Positions 1 through 9,310 of a stretch of 64,000 nucleotides of DNA are shown piece by piece; position 1 is the stretch's first letter, and every line of letters begins with the position of its first letter. Under the pieces are notes generated by a model. That model was not told the DNA's origin and ran no database searches. It saw nothing but the letters and a program-made list of their open reading frames with translations. A program made the translations under genes and the position numbers. Where the stretch lies: NCBI GenBank assembly GCA_965248775.1, contig OZ252150.1:2108001-2172000 (forward strand), in the 5' to 3' direction. The stretch is from JBHHUI01 sp965248775 (lineage in GTDB: Bacteria > Chloroflexota > Anaerolineae > Anaerolineales > JBHHUI01).

Positions 1-747
1 GGCTTGAACTCGCTTGCCATTCGCCGAGGCACGGGCATACACATGCCGCGCTATGGCAGTTGAACCGACAAACGTTATCGCCTTGATACTCGGATGATCC
101 AGAATAGCGTTGACAGTCTGCGGCCCGCCATGCACCATATTGACAACACCGGGTGGCAGACCGATTTCATCCAACAAGCGAAATACTTTTGTCATGGTCA
201 ACGGCGTTCGTTCCGATGGCTTAATAATGTAGGTGTTGCCACAGGCGAGTGCATAAGGCATAAACCAGAACGAGATCATCCCGGGGAAATTAAAGGGTGC
301 AATTGTGGCGCCGACTCCAACCGGCTGGCGCACCATGAACTCGTCGATGCCACGGGCAATATCTTCGATCACGTCACCCTGCATGAGTATGGGAATCCCG
401 CAGGCCACCTCCACGTTCTCAATTGCTCGGACAAACTCCCCACGCGATTCGCCGATTGTCTTCCCATTCTCAAGTGAGATCGTACGGGCTAAATCTTCAA
501 TATTCGCATCCAACAAGTTCTTGAGCTTGAATAAATATTGAACACGCTCGGTTGGGGGTGTTCGTCTCCAGTCCACAAAAGCCTGCGCGGCTGCTTCTGC
601 GGCCTGATCGACCTCCACAACTGGCGAGAATGGGGTGCGAGCGATCACATCCTGCGTGGCCGGATTAACAACATCCAGGAATTCGGTTGCAGCGGATGCC
701 CGCCATTCGCCATTGATATAGTTTTGAACAACATTATTTTCGCTCAC
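1..747 (-). CDS. mmsA: CoA-acylating methylmalonate-semialdehyde dehydrogenase, N-terminal part (runs off window)
   Basis: This gene encodes the first 249 residues of an aldehyde dehydrogenase of the MmsA/IolA type, which oxidises (methyl)malonate semialdehyde to propionyl- or acetyl-CoA in valine, thymine, beta-alanine or inositol breakdown. The translation shows VQNYINGEWR at the start, VRQPVGVGATIAPFNFPGMI, the NAD-binding KPSERTP and FVGST. The catalytic Cys lies beyond the window edge. I chose the GTG at 747 because GGAG stands 7 nt upstream; an ATG two bases earlier runs straight into TGA. The reading frame is clean throughout, so the gene seems intact as far as it is visible. Confidence 0.9.
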   Translation of the reverse strand, partial: MSENNVVQNYINGEWRASAATEFLDVVNPATQDVIARTPFSPVVEVDQAAEAAAQAFVDWRRTPPTERVQYLFKLKNLLDANIEDLARTISLENGKTIGESRGEFVRAIENVEVACGIPILMQGDVIEDIARGIDEFMVRQPVGVGATIAPFNFPGMISFWFMPYALACGNTYIIKPSERTPLTMTKVFRLLDEIGLPPGVVNMVHGGPQTVNAILDHPSIKAITFVGSTAIARHVYARASANGKRVQA

Positions 748-1160
748 ATTCGATCTCCATTATGCTTCAAAGATTGGTTTTAAACGGTGGCGGTTAGTTT
801 CGTCGGCAGCATCCCTATCGATTCGAGCTTCCCGAAACTTACCAAATCTGGCTATTTATAGGAAACTAAATAATCATATCTCAAATCACTCAAATATCGA
901 GCAACTGAAATATCCAACCCAGGAGATTGCCAAGAGCCGCTCTACATCAGCTCGATTCCTTTACCGAATATTTTGTGGGCACAGACGTTGTCGTCCATGC
1001 TCGGATGGCACATTATCTAATTTCATCAACTTTGACAACGTTGCCTCATCCCTTCTCACATCTGGATGTACGTTTACAGGACTGGGATGAAGGTATGCGA
1101 GTTCCCTCGAGTGAATGTACGTGTCCCACCTGCGTTGGTCAGTGGCGGTTGGAGAGGAGA
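748..1160. other. Intergenic stretch, no gene recognised
   Basis: About 410 bases separate the GNAT gene from mmsA. Short open frames exist on both strands but their translations resemble no family I know and have no convincing ribosome binding sites. The part nearest mmsA is AT-rich and could hold its promoter. Confidence 0.4.
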
Positions 1161-1691
1161 TTACAACTCCTGGACCCATGGCAGACTTTTCCGTAACGAC
1201 TTAATCGTCAAGTACATTGGCTGAAATATTGCCCGAGCCGATCCCACTCGCGGGCCAAAGGGCACGAAGCCGATGTGTAGATACATTTTGAGCTGCCGGA
1301 CGGTTGCTGAAATGACGAAGGTATCGTATCCCTGCTCCGTACAATAGTCAGAGACGGTTGTAAACAGCCCCCGCAATACACGTCCAGATCGAAGATGTGG
1401 TGCGATTGCAAGTAAGCGAAGTTCGCAAAGCGTGCCGCCGGTGGGCAGGAATGAGTCGAGTTCTTTTAGTTTCTCGTCGAGCGAAAACGGACGTTCAGCT
1501 CGAACTGCAAGCATCCCGGCGAGATGAGTGCCTTGGAGACCGATAATATAAGTATTCTGATTGTGATACTTATCTATCAGAACATTATCTGACGACGTAT
1601 GTTGCGGAATTTCGCGTACAAATGTGCGGTAGTTAAGACTGTGGATTTGTTCAAACTCCCAAGCCTTAGTAGCAATCTTGAATGTGAGCAC
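1161..1691 (-). CDS. GNAT-family acyltransferase, FeeM/autoinducer-synthase-like
   Basis: The 176-residue protein matches the N-terminal acyltransferase module that I know fused to class V aminotransferases in several environmental bacteria: FEQIHSLNYRTFVREIPQH near the start, CELRLLAIAPHLRSGRV (the acyl-CoA binding region of GNAT folds), then ATVRQLKMYLHIGFVPFG and FQPMYLT. Here the protein stops straight after the GNAT domain and no aminotransferase follows in any frame down to mmsA, so this is either a free-standing enzyme or a truncated fusion. The substrate cannot be told; fatty acyl or amino-acid N-acylation are possibilities. Confidence 0.65.
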   Translation of the reverse strand: MLTFKIATKAWEFEQIHSLNYRTFVREIPQHTSSDNVLIDKYHNQNTYIIGLQGTHLAGMLAVRAERPFSLDEKLKELDSFLPTGGTLCELRLLAIAPHLRSGRVLRGLFTTVSDYCTEQGYDTFVISATVRQLKMYLHIGFVPFGPRVGSARAIFQPMYLTIKSLRKSLPWVQEL

Positions 1692-1812
1692 GTTGTTGTA
1701 TCCGGCGGCCGGACTAGTTTACTCGCGGCCCAATGCACGAGTCAAACATCGTGGGACGACGATGGCAGACAGGCTTGGCTAGAGGAAAGACGATGTTGGA
1801 GACTGGCAGAAA

Positions 1813-2984
1813 TTAGCGCCGTGTAATTGGGATCATCCGCCCGCTGCCGAAAGCCTTCTCGCTCACTTTCAACACCACGCCCATTTGCCAGCGTTTGTGT
1901 TCCGATCGACGCAAGGAAGCGTCGCTCCGGTTTGCCTGTACGAGCTTTTCCATCGCAGGACCGACTTCATTGTAATTGAAAGGGTCAACCTGCTCCGGAC
2001 GCAGCTCGGCGGAGGGAGGTCGCTCGAGTATGAAAGGCGGAATGACTGCGCGCTGCGCCTGAATCCAATTTGCCAATACATACACTTCCGGCTTGGTAAG
2101 GTCCGCAATCGGGCAGAGCCCGCCCGCCATGTCGCCATACAGCGCGGCATATCCCAGCGCAAGTTCGGTTTTGTTACTAGTGTTCAGCAGCAGGCCCCCA
2201 TGCCGATTGACAAAACTCATCAGGATCATCCCGCGCAAGCGAGCCTGCACATTTTCCAGCGTAGTGCCTTCATCCAAACTGATGCCCAGCGACTCCTCCG
2301 CGGCAGAGTGCAGGCCTTCCAATTCCACCACTTCAAAGCCAATACCGAGCGCTGCGGCCAATTCGCGGGCACATTCGGTTGAACGTGGATCTGTATGCCG
2401 AGAGGGAATCGCGATGCCGGTCACGCAATCCGCACCCAGTGCCTGCACGGCGATGATGGCAACAAGGGATGAGTCGATCCCTCTTGAGAGCCCAACGAAG
2501 GCACGTTCAAGTCCGTTCTTTTGTGCAAAATCGCGGACGCCGAGCACCAGCGCATCGAACAGGCTTTCCTGAGTGTCCAGGAACCAATGGGCGTTAGGTG
2601 TGACGTTTTCCAGATCGACGACCTCGACAGCTTCCTGGAAACTGGGCAGCTGCACAAGTAGCTCGCCGCTACTATCAATCATGAAGCTGTTACCATCGAA
2701 GATCAGTTCGTCGTTCGCACCATACATATTGACCCAAACTAGTGGCAACCCGGTCCGCTGCGCTTGATACACGCGCTTCCGGTGTGCGTCTCGATAATAC
2801 GGTGAGGCGTTCAGGCTCACGAGAACTTCTGCCCCGGCCTCTCGCAGCTCGGCGGGCGGATGCTCGGGATAACTCTCATCCCACATGTCTTCACAAACCA
2901 GAAATCCGATTTGCTTCCCAGCAATCTCAATCGGTTCTGAGGGCAATCCCGGTATGAACCAGCGCGTCTCGAAAAAAACGTCGT
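1813..2984 (-). pseudogene. nadE: NAD synthetase, 3' segment of an IS-split gene
   Basis: This is the larger piece of a glutamine-dependent NAD synthetase, which amidates deamido-NAD with ATP. It starts within the nitrilase-like glutaminase domain (WFIPGLPSEPIEIAG, then FLVCEDMW with the catalytic Cys) and carries the whole ammonia-dependent synthetase domain (NTSNKTELALGYAALYGDMAGG, KPEVYVLANW). The P-loop, normally SGGxDSS, reads SRGIDSS, a change likely to harm ATP binding. The IS3 element at 2985-5061 separates it from its start at 5242. Removing the IS and one copy of the 3-bp duplication rejoins the frame as LLPGYDVFFETRW. Confidence 0.88.
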
Positions 2985-3047
2985 TGGCATTACCCTGGTT
3001 TAGTGGACAACGAGATAAGATAGATTCACAGATCAGGGAGGACCCAA

Positions 3048-3344
3048 ATGAGTACATACAGGAAGACATACACGCGCGAATTCAAGGTCGAAGCCGTTCG
3101 GTTATCGTATGATAGCGACACAGCGGTTGAGCAGCTTGCTTTGGATTTGGGAGTAAGTAGTAGCAGTCTGAATCGCTGGCGGGCTGAATACGCGGCTGAT
3201 GGAGCGCAGGCATTTCCCGGAAAGGGAAAGCCGAAGGAGCGCGACCGCGAGCTGGCCGAGTTGAAGCGCGAATTGCACGTGGTGCGCCAGGAACGGGACA
3301 TCCTAAAAAAAGCCATGGCGGTGTTTGCGCGCGAGCAGAAGTGA
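3048..3344 (+). CDS. IS3-family transposase OrfA
   Basis: This 98-residue protein opens with the helix-turn-helix DNA-binding domain of IS3 OrfA (YTREFKVEAVRLSYDSDTAVEQLALDLGVSSSSLNRWRAEY) and ends with the leucine-rich coiled coil (ELAELKRELHVVRQERDILKKAM). It overlaps orfB by a few bases next to a run of A (CCTAAAAAAAG), the usual arrangement for programmed -1 frameshifting that yields OrfAB. An almost identical copy lies at 24894-25190. Confidence 0.93.
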   Translation: MSTYRKTYTREFKVEAVRLSYDSDTAVEQLALDLGVSSSSLNRWRAEYAADGAQAFPGKGKPKERDRELAELKRELHVVRQERDILKKAMAVFAREQK

Positions 3345-4125
3345 GATTTCGCTTCATTGACGAACACAAAGGCGAGTACAGCATCAGTCTGATGTGTCGG
3401 GTACTGCAAGTCACACGTAGCGGCTACTACGCCTGGCGCAAGCGGCCGGTCAGCCCGCGCGAGCAAGCCAGCCAGGCGTTGGGACGCGAGATCAGAGCGA
3501 TCTTTGAGCAGCATCGCGGCGTCTATGGCTGTCCGCGCATTCACCGCGAACTACAGGACCGCGGCGTCCGCTGCGGCCACAACCGGGTGGCCCGTCTGTT
3601 GCGCCTGCATGGCCTGCAAGCCCGACGCAAACGGAGCTACAAGGTGACAACCCAGTCGAAGCACAGCCTGCCCGTAGCGCCGAATTTGCTCGTTCAGGAC
3701 TTCACGGCCACTGCGCCTAACGAAGTGTGGCTGGCCGACATCACTTACATTGCAACCAGTGAAGGTTGGCTCTATCTCGCAGCAGTCCTCGACCTGTACT
3801 CGCGACGGATCGTCGGCTGGGCACTCGGCAAACGCTTGGGCCGCCAACTGACTTTGGATGCTTTGGAGATGGCTCTGCGTTCGCGAAAACCGCCGCCAGG
3901 TCTCATCCATCATTCTGACCGGGGGAGTCAGTACGCCAGCGCTGAGTATCAGGCGCTGCGCAAGCTTCATGACATCACGCCCAGTATGAGCCGAAGGGGA
4001 AACTGCTACGATAACGCCCCCATGGAGAGCTTCTTTGCCAGCCTGAAATCCGAGTGTGTATACCAGCAACTGTACGCCAGCCGGGCCGCTGCTCGCACCA
4101 GCGTCTTTGACTATGTCGAAGTGTT

Positions 4126-4944
4126 GGTAGTGGTTACATGTTGACTGATGAGTCTGGAAAAAGTAAGTTGTTGGCCTGCCAAACAGAGGAGCGCCAAAAT
4201 GATCCAGAGTGTCATCACGCATGAGTGTTCAAAGTGCAGGAGCCTCAACATTGTCAAGAATGGTACAGACTATAAAGGCGGTCAGAAGTTTCATTGTCTC
4301 GATTGCGCCGCTTATGGAATGTTGGAACCGCAAAGCCGTTCTTATCCTGAGTTCATCAGAGAATTTGTCCTACGCACCTATCGAGAGCGAGCCAGTATGC
4401 GCGGCATTGAGCGCATCTTTGGCATCGCGCGGCAGACATTAGCACGCTGGATTCTGGAGAAGGCCGGCGCTATGCCGAACCTGGCTGACACTTTAGAAAC
4501 CGTAAAAACGGATGATGTGCTGGAATTGGATGAATTATGGTCATTTGTACGCACAAAAAACGATAAACGTTGGATATGGGTCGCGCTGTGTCGGCGCACG
4601 CGCCAAGTGGTGGCCTATTTTATTGGCGACCGCAGTGAAAAAAGTTGTCGCGCGTTATGGAAATCCATCCCAGCATCCTACAAAGCGTGTTGCTCCTTCA
4701 GCGACTTCTGGCACGCTTACCAGAAGGTTTTACCAAACGACACTCACCAAAGTGTCGGCAAAGAAAGCGGCCAGACATCTCACGTGGAACGCTGGAACAA
4801 CACCTTGCGCCAGAGACTGGCTCGCTTCGTGCGCAAAACTCTTTCTTTCTCCAAGTCCGACGTTTACCATGAAGCTGTACTCAAGTTGTATCTCCATTAC
4901 TACAATACAGCGTGGTCCCCATCAGTTACCATGTAACCACTACC
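4126..4944 (+). mobile_element. IS1-family element, copy A
   Basis: The element is 819 bp with perfect 15-bp terminal inverted repeats (GGTAGTGGTTACATG). The flanking 8-bp target duplication is GAAGTGTT/AAAGTGTT, with one base changed. Copies B (21583-22401) and C (42683-43501) have the same length and encode identical proteins, which points to recent transposition. Confidence 0.95.
4199..4936 (+). CDS. IS1-family transposase (single-ORF type)
   Basis: The protein begins with an InsA-like zinc-binding module (HECSKCRSLNIVKNGTDYKGGQKFHCLDC), then a helix-turn-helix (MRGIERIFGIARQTLARWI), then the InsB catalytic domain with ELDELWSFV, FIGDRS and HVERWNNTLRQRLARFVRKTLSFSKS. I place the start at the ATG at 4199, preceded by GAGGAG; an in-frame ATG at 4148 has no such signal. 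Unlike classical IS1 the two parts are in one continuous frame, so no frameshift is needed. Confidence 0.93.
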   Translation: MIQSVITHECSKCRSLNIVKNGTDYKGGQKFHCLDCAAYGMLEPQSRSYPEFIREFVLRTYRERASMRGIERIFGIARQTLARWILEKAGAMPNLADTLETVKTDDVLELDELWSFVRTKNDKRWIWVALCRRTRQVVAYFIGDRSEKSCRALWKSIPASYKACCSFSDFWHAYQKVLPNDTHQSVGKESGQTSHVERWNNTLRQRLARFVRKTLSFSKSDVYHEAVLKLYLHYYNTAWSPSVTM

Positions 4945-5061
4945 AAAGTGTTTTACAATCGGCAACGGATGCATTCGGCCCTGGATTACATGAGCCCACA
5001 TGCCTATGAACAATTACCTTTAGTGGCTTAACCAACTGTCCACTGAATCGGGGTGATACCA

Positions 5062-5242
5062 CGTAGCCAGGGAGCAAGCGCTTTTGGGCTGCGACACGCG
5101 CTTTTCCACGCTGCAAAAGCATGGCGGTGTTGTAGAGGCCTGGATGCCCGAGTTGCGTCTGGCCTGAAGGCAGTAGTGCTCCCACCACAACCGCCGGCCC
5201 GTCCGCAACTGTGGTATTGATCTGTGCGAGGCCGATTTTCAT
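5062..5242 (-). pseudogene. nadE: NAD synthetase, 5' segment of the IS-split gene
   Basis: Translation from the ATG at 5242 gives MKIGLAQINTTVAD, the typical start of a glutaminase-type NadE, and ends in AQKRLLPGY at the IS3 boundary. Between TTVAD and GPAVVVGALLP about 60 residues of the nitrilase domain are missing relative to the family, including the stretch that should carry the catalytic Glu (PELxxTGYPPEDLL type). The Lys of KRLLPGY is kept. The ATG overlaps the stop of the upstream gene (ATGA), so the two genes were translationally coupled. Confidence 0.85.
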
Positions 5243-5598
5243 TCGAATTCTGATGCGACGGCGGCCAGTAAATTCAACGCCGCGATGACCGAGTCGCGCT
5301 GCAGGCAGACGGCATCCCCCAGCAAAAACGTGCGGTAGCCTAAAGAGAGCAGAAAAGCCACATCGCCGATGTCCGCGCTATCCGGGACGGAATGTTGTGC
5401 GAGTGAATCGAATACCCGGCTGGCAACAACCGCCTGCGCATCCGCTGCAATGATTTCGCGCAACGCACCAATGATGCGATGCGGTTGCAGCACTTCAACA
5501 AATAGATCACCACGCGCAGCCATCAGGCGGCCGTGCGAGTCTCTGTGGTTGCGTGCGAAAGCCAGCCCGCGCTCCGTTTCGATTTTCAACATGATCTC
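5239..5598 (-). pseudogene. Pyruvate-kinase-like protein, 3' segment
   Basis: The reading frame contains MLKIETERGLAFARN followed by GRLMAARGDLFVEV, corresponding to the AKIEN...G and IMVARGDLGVE blocks of pyruvate kinase, and then SDVA-like spacing (DSADIGDVAFLLSLGYRTFLLGDAVCL). Its 5' half lies beyond the IS at 5599-7118, at 7119-7665. The whole protein would be only about 300 residues and lacks the C-terminal regulatory domain. Substrate-binding residues diverge, so it may not be a true pyruvate kinase. It overlaps nadE by 4 nt. Confidence 0.7.
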
Positions 5599-6231
5599 AG
5601 CTCGACTTTGTACGTTTCAAGTAGCGTAACAAGCCATATTTAGCAGAGAATCGAGCAATGCGCGCGGGACTTTTACGATATCGGGCTGCGACGGCGACAT
5701 GGAAAAACCACTTGCCATCGGCCAGAGTTCACGCCGCACAGTTGCGATTGCATCAGAGAATGTTGGCAAAGGTTTGGCATACCAGGCAGCCGTTCGCACA
5801 GGGATTGGGTCATGCACATGCAACTTGTGAGCCGCCAGCGTGATCCAGGAAAACAGTCCTAGCAGCACCGGCGTGACGCGCGCGATGGCGGCATCGGACC
5901 ACTGGCGCTGTGTCTCAACTCCGAGGTGGGCGCGCACTTCTTCGAACGTGACTTCCAGCTGCCAGCGTTGTACGAACCAGGTGATGACCTGTACCGGGTC
6001 AGCCCAGCGGTCCGTGCACAGCAAAGCTTGCGGCTTGAATTTGTCCTCAGGGTCGCGGATGAGAACCCAGCGCAGCGGCACAGTGGGCATCCCGCCGTGA
6101 TACCAGACCGCCGTGCCGGCGGTGATTTCTACCGTGCGTTGTTTGTTGCTGTACCAGGCGACCGTGGTCTTCGTCCAAGCCGTTTCCGGGTCGTTCAGCC
6201 GGGCTTGCAATGTGGGTAAGCGGGCCCCCTT

Positions 6232-6260
6232 CCAGTGACCCAGGCCCCACTGGACTGGGT
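6232..6260. repeat. Micro-insert (a-b-a'-b' palindromic unit)
   Basis: On the minus strand ACCCAG and CCAGTG are followed by CTGGGT and CACTGG, two inverted repeats that interleave rather than nest. It breaks the transposase frame; deleting 23, 26 or 29 bp restores it. Confidence 0.75.
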
Positions 6261-6861
6261 GCGCCGTGGCCAGCCGAGCTGTTCGGGCTTGCGCGGCGGT
6301 GCCGGTTGATACAGGGCTGCGTCCAGACGTAGACGTGTGACGACCGCCACCGGCTCGGAGAGCGACTGACAGGCATGCAGGAATTCCAGCGCGGCGTAGC
6401 TATTGTCGGCCACAAGCACCAACTTTCGGCTGGGCAACCAGCGGCGCAGCTGGAAGACCATTTGGCGCGCCCAGTCGAGTACCGTTTTATGAGCGCGCGC
6501 TTTGTCCGCATAATATCGCTGAGAAGGCGCCAACAGTGTAAACACTGGCAGCGCCCACACGCGTATCGCCCATGGAATGTGTACAAGCCACATCAGGCTG
6601 ATCCAGCGCAAGCCGCTGGCCTTCACGAAGTGACCCCCGCTCGAACGCACGGCGTCGCGATAGAGGCCGCGCGCCTTGATACGACGACCCCAGCGACGTT
6701 CGATAGTTTCATCGATTCCAAACACCAAAGTCTCGTCACCGTAATCAAAGTGCTGCAAAAGCAACGCAAGCAACAATTGGCTCAACTTACGTGCCGACCA
6801 GGTCGCGCGATTGAGCACGTGGTGAAACTTCGCAAAATTACCGGCACTGCTCAGCCCCACA

Positions 6862-6887
6862 CTTGCCGGGTACGGCAGTACTCGGTT
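6862..6887. repeat. Micro-insert, 26 bp
   Basis: TGCCG...CGGCA interleaves with CCG-GTAC...GTAC-CGG. It belongs to the same subfamily as the units at 16634 and inside 16214-16399. Removing exactly 26 bp rejoins LRV and VGLSSAGNF of the transposase. Confidence 0.78.
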
Positions 6888-7118
6888 ACGCGCAGCGCAG
6901 CCGTCACCGTCCGCAAGTGCGGCGTCAGGATCGAACCGACCAGAAGCACCAGAGCTTTCCACCAAGTGCGCTTTTCGAACACTGTCGCGAAGGGCTTTAG
7001 CAAGTCTATAATGTCCGTGGGCAAGGTGAGCATTTTCCGACCTTTCTTGATCCAAAGGTCAGCTTACCTTGCCTTTCTATTTATGAGAAATCAGTCCCCA
7101 AATGTACAAAGTCGAGCT

Positions 7119-7665
7119 AAGCAGCCGGCAACAATCCCAGAACCTCCTGTATATCGGCTGGGTCTTCCACATAGGAGAGCATGATCTTATTAAGATTTGC
7201 TGCTTGCATCGCTGCCAGATACGCGCGGTCTGTTTCCGTAAGCGTGCCATCAATTCTCAAGGAGGCATCGACAATATTTACGGACTCGCCGGGACCGACA
7301 TGGCGCCGCGGGCCGTCTTTGAGGAGAAGTCGATCGCCATCCACATCAACAACCCGCACGCGTTCCTGCCCATCCGAAAAAAACGCATCCACCGGCGTAT
7401 TCACGCGAACGGGATGGCTAAGGCGTACTTCGGTATATGGTGGGAGGGCAGCGCCAACCACGCGCAACTGGCGACCTTTTAGATCGACCCACAAGGGCTG
7501 CTCGAATTTGGTCAAGCGATTAAGTGCAGCAGGTGGTCCGCCTCGAACGGGCATCACTGTGTTGAGGCGGAAGCCCACAACAATCGGATGCGCGGCCACC
7601 TCTTCGAGAAAATCCGCGTAGGGCGGCACGGTTACGATGGCACGAATGGGCTGTGAGATATTCAT
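7119..7665 (-). pseudogene. Pyruvate-kinase-like protein, 5' segment
   Basis: The ATG at 7665 opens MNISQPIRAIVTVPPYADFLEEV. The middle part resembles the pyruvate kinase B-domain region (VDLKGRQLRVVG, then a beta-rich stretch with GPGESVNIVDASL), and the end (AYLAAMQAANLNKIMLSYVEDPADIQEV) corresponds to the GVDxIAxSFVxxxxDxxEVR block. The IS at 5599-7118 interrupts it after GLLPAA; the 3' half resumes at 5598. Its place between vWA and nadE suggests a role tied to the NAD cluster, but the reaction is unknown. Confidence 0.65.
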
Positions 7666-7780
7666 AGTGAGAAGCTTCGCTTTTTAGCAGTGGCGCTTCT
7701 GCTGTACTCTATACCGGGGTTCCATTTGGCTTCACTCTGGCATTCGAAATGGAGAGCGAAGCTTATTGCTGACGGTTTGC

Positions 7781-8743
7781 TTACAGCTTCAGCGTCGTGC
7801 CGCAATAAGAACAGACGAAGTGACCAGCTGCATCCACCGGCACCGGGCCACCGCAACGTGGGCAGAGCAATTCGATGGGCTTGCTCAACGCTTCCACTTT
7901 GTCATCACTCTGTCGCGCCCGCATATTATCCTGAAAGTCTCCGAAGTGCCCCCATGAGCGTGCAATGAGTCCCATCGCATAGTCCACAGCGCGTTGTTCG
8001 TCCTCAATATGGAAGATTTTCTGTCCGCCGATAGCCTTATCCCACTGCTGATCGACCTCATCCCCCCGCTTGCCGGTTGGACGGCGCAGGAACCAGGTGT
8101 TCCAAGTATCGGTAACCTTGTTCCAGGCTTCGATAGCATCCACATCGCTGCGCTGCCCATTGCCGAGGTAATGTTTGATCTGACCGCTGGGCACGGTCGG
8201 ATGCATGGTTACATCGCCGAAAACTATCAGGAAAGGTGACTCGGAGACATTGGGGACTTCAACATGCGTGTTTACCCAGTGCGCGAAGAGGCCATAACTT
8301 TCGGGCGCATCGCCGCCCCCGCCTTCGCCATAAAGTGAACCAAGCAATTGCTCCAGATCGAACCCGCCCGCAAATGTGGTAACTTGCAAGGGCCACTGAT
8401 CGACGGCGGCATCGCCGATGGCAACGAAACAGATTTCCAGATCCTCCTGATACTGCGAGAGCGTATTGTAAAGCAGCGGCAGCCGGTCGAATATTTCAAA
8501 CGGCCACTCGGCCATCGAGCCGGTCACATCGACCGCGATGATGAGCGGGTGTTTTGACTCGCTGCGGAGATGTTTGCTTGGATCAATAATTTTTTCATTC
8601 GGTTTGGACTTCTTTTCGTAGGTGCGCGGACCGCTCGCCTTGGATCGAGCGGCTGAGGCTTTGCGGACTGTGGCACCGCCTGAGGAGTATGCATATTTCC
8701 CAGAGCCACGCCAGCCACTGGTATTTTCATCCCATGAGTACAT
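7781..8743 (-). CDS. vWA-domain protein with C-terminal zinc ribbon
   Basis: The 320-residue protein has a short Ser/Gly/Lys-rich N-terminus, then a von Willebrand A domain whose metal site reads DVTGSMAEW (the DxSxS/DxTGS MIDAS type) at about residue 72, with further acidic loops (FVAIGDAA, FGDVTMHP). It ends with two CxxC pairs (CPRCGGPVPVDAAGHFVCSYCG), a zinc ribbon. There is no signal peptide or membrane segment, so it is cytoplasmic. It stands 13 bp after the NMN adenylyltransferase gene in the same direction and is probably cotranscribed. The partner is unknown; vWA proteins of this kind often act with AAA ATPases, but none is seen here. Confidence 0.8.
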   Translation of the reverse strand: MYSWDENTSGWRGSGKYAYSSGGATVRKASAARSKASGPRTYEKKSKPNEKIIDPSKHLRSESKHPLIIAVDVTGSMAEWPFEIFDRLPLLYNTLSQYQEDLEICFVAIGDAAVDQWPLQVTTFAGGFDLEQLLGSLYGEGGGGDAPESYGLFAHWVNTHVEVPNVSESPFLIVFGDVTMHPTVPSGQIKHYLGNGQRSDVDAIEAWNKVTDTWNTWFLRRPTGKRGDEVDQQWDKAIGGQKIFHIEDEQRAVDYAMGLIARSWGHFGDFQDNMRARQSDDKVEALSKPIELLCPRCGGPVPVDAAGHFVCSYCGTTLKL

Positions 8744-8755
8744 GTGACCTCCCTT

Positions 8756-9277
8756 TCAGGTTACGATTGTATTGAGTGTCAGTGTTTCTAACCCGAACTC
8801 ACGCCGGAAGCGTTCATCCAGGTTTCGCGTCTTGATGTAATCGGCAACTTCCGCCGGAACCAGATCAGCCCAATCTTCACCGCGGGCCATCGCCATGCGC
8901 ACGCTGGTGCCATCGACTGCGATCCGTTCGGACTCCGGAACAAGATCAACTGGGCGCAAAATGCGATAGGTTTCAGACATCAGGCTAGAGACATACGGAT
9001 TGGCCGTAACAAAAGCATCGAGGGGGCCAAACATGTCAGCCACTATTGTTCGCCAGCGCGGTCCGTCATCGAGATCATCAACCGGGATGAGTTTATATCC
9101 TTCAAATTCGCCGAGAACAAGTTCCAGCATGTCTCTCGTTTCTTCCAAAGTAAAAGGATTGCGCACATTGTAGCGGTTAGCACTCCCAATCCCGATCAGA
9201 GTCTCCTCACCAGACGCACAAAGCGCTCGCAAGACAGCGGCATGTCCCCGATGAACTGGCCGCCAACGTGCCACCAT
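8756..9277 (-). CDS. Nicotinamide-nucleotide adenylyltransferase (NadM-like)
   Basis: The protein belongs to the nucleotidyltransferase superfamily that joins NMN to AMP. RWRPVHRGHAAVL contains the HxGH motif, GIGSANRYNVRNPFTLEET matches the archaeal-type NadM substrate loop, and DGTSVRMAMARGEDW is the ISSTxxR-like second motif. The ATG at 9277 is the only usual start in frame; the preceding residues YKRIG are conserved-looking but have no start codon before them. It leads the NAD cluster and stands right behind a strong palindrome at 9311-9333 that may be its operator. Confidence 0.83.
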   Translation of the reverse strand: MVARWRPVHRGHAAVLRALCASGEETLIGIGSANRYNVRNPFTLEETRDMLELVLGEFEGYKLIPVDDLDDGPRWRTIVADMFGPLDAFVTANPYVSSLMSETYRILRPVDLVPESERIAVDGTSVRMAMARGEDWADLVPAEVADYIKTRNLDERFRREFGLETLTLNTIVT

Positions 9278-9310
9278 CCCAATGCGCTTGTAGGGTATTG
9301 ATTCGCTTAA

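Larger units (their letters stand above)
3341..5031 (+). pseudogene. IS3-family transposase OrfB split by IS1
   Basis: This is the catalytic rve/DDE integrase half. It has the HTH_21 region with YGCPRIHRELQ, then NEVWLADITYIAT (first Asp), HHSDRGSQY (second Asp) and MSRRGNCYDNAPMESFFASLK (Glu). The frame stops being OrfB at 4126, where IS1 begins, and resumes after 4952 as FYNRQRMHSALDYMSPHAYEQLP. Copy B at 25976-26050 shows the uninterrupted join EVFYNRQRMHS. This copy is therefore probably immobile unless supplied in trans. Confidence 0.9.
2985..5061 (+). mobile_element. IS3-family element copy A (IS1 nested inside), inserted in nadE
   Basis: The ends begin TGGCATTACCC and finish with an imperfect inverted copy that closes in ATACCA; about 25 bp align. 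A 3-bp duplication (CGT) flanks the element, as usual for this family. The element has the IS3 layout of overlapping orfA and orfB. It is interrupted by an IS1 at 4126-4944. Without the IS1 and its 8-bp duplication it is about 1250 bp, the size of copy B at 24832. Confidence 0.9.
5617..7033 (-). pseudogene. IS4-superfamily transposase with two frameshifting micro-inserts
   Basis: The protein runs in three frames. The N-terminus MLTLPTDIIDLLKPFATVFEKRTWWKALVLL ends at the first insert. The core follows (NFAKFHHVLNRATWSARKL, VFGIDETIERRWG with the first Asp, KLVLVADNSYAALEFL). The C-terminal part (ITWFVQRWQLEVTFEEVRAHLGVETQRQW with the catalytic Glu) follows the second insert. Removing 26 bp at 6862 gives LRVVGLSSAGNF, and removing 23, 26 or 29 bp at 6232-6260 restores the frame into KGARLPTLQARL, so the gene was intact before the inserts arrived. 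Confidence 0.85.
5599..7118 (-). mobile_element. IS4-superfamily (DDE_5-type) element splitting the pyruvate-kinase-like gene
   Basis: The ends share AGCTCGACTTTGTAC as an inverted repeat (5599-5613 and 7104-7118). Target duplication is at most about 3 bp (GCT) and not certain. It holds one minus-strand transposase gene that is itself broken by two short palindromic inserts (6232-6260 and 6862-6887). Confidence 0.82.

Noticed and set aside
927..1196. Plus-strand open frame of 89 codons
   Set aside because: No similarity to any family, overlaps the GNAT gene end on the other strand and has no start signal.
5592..5598. ATG at 5592 as the true start of a separate 117-residue protein
   Set aside because: It falls 7 bp from the IS edge, has no ribosome binding site, and the sequence continues the pyruvate-kinase-like protein from 7119-7665.
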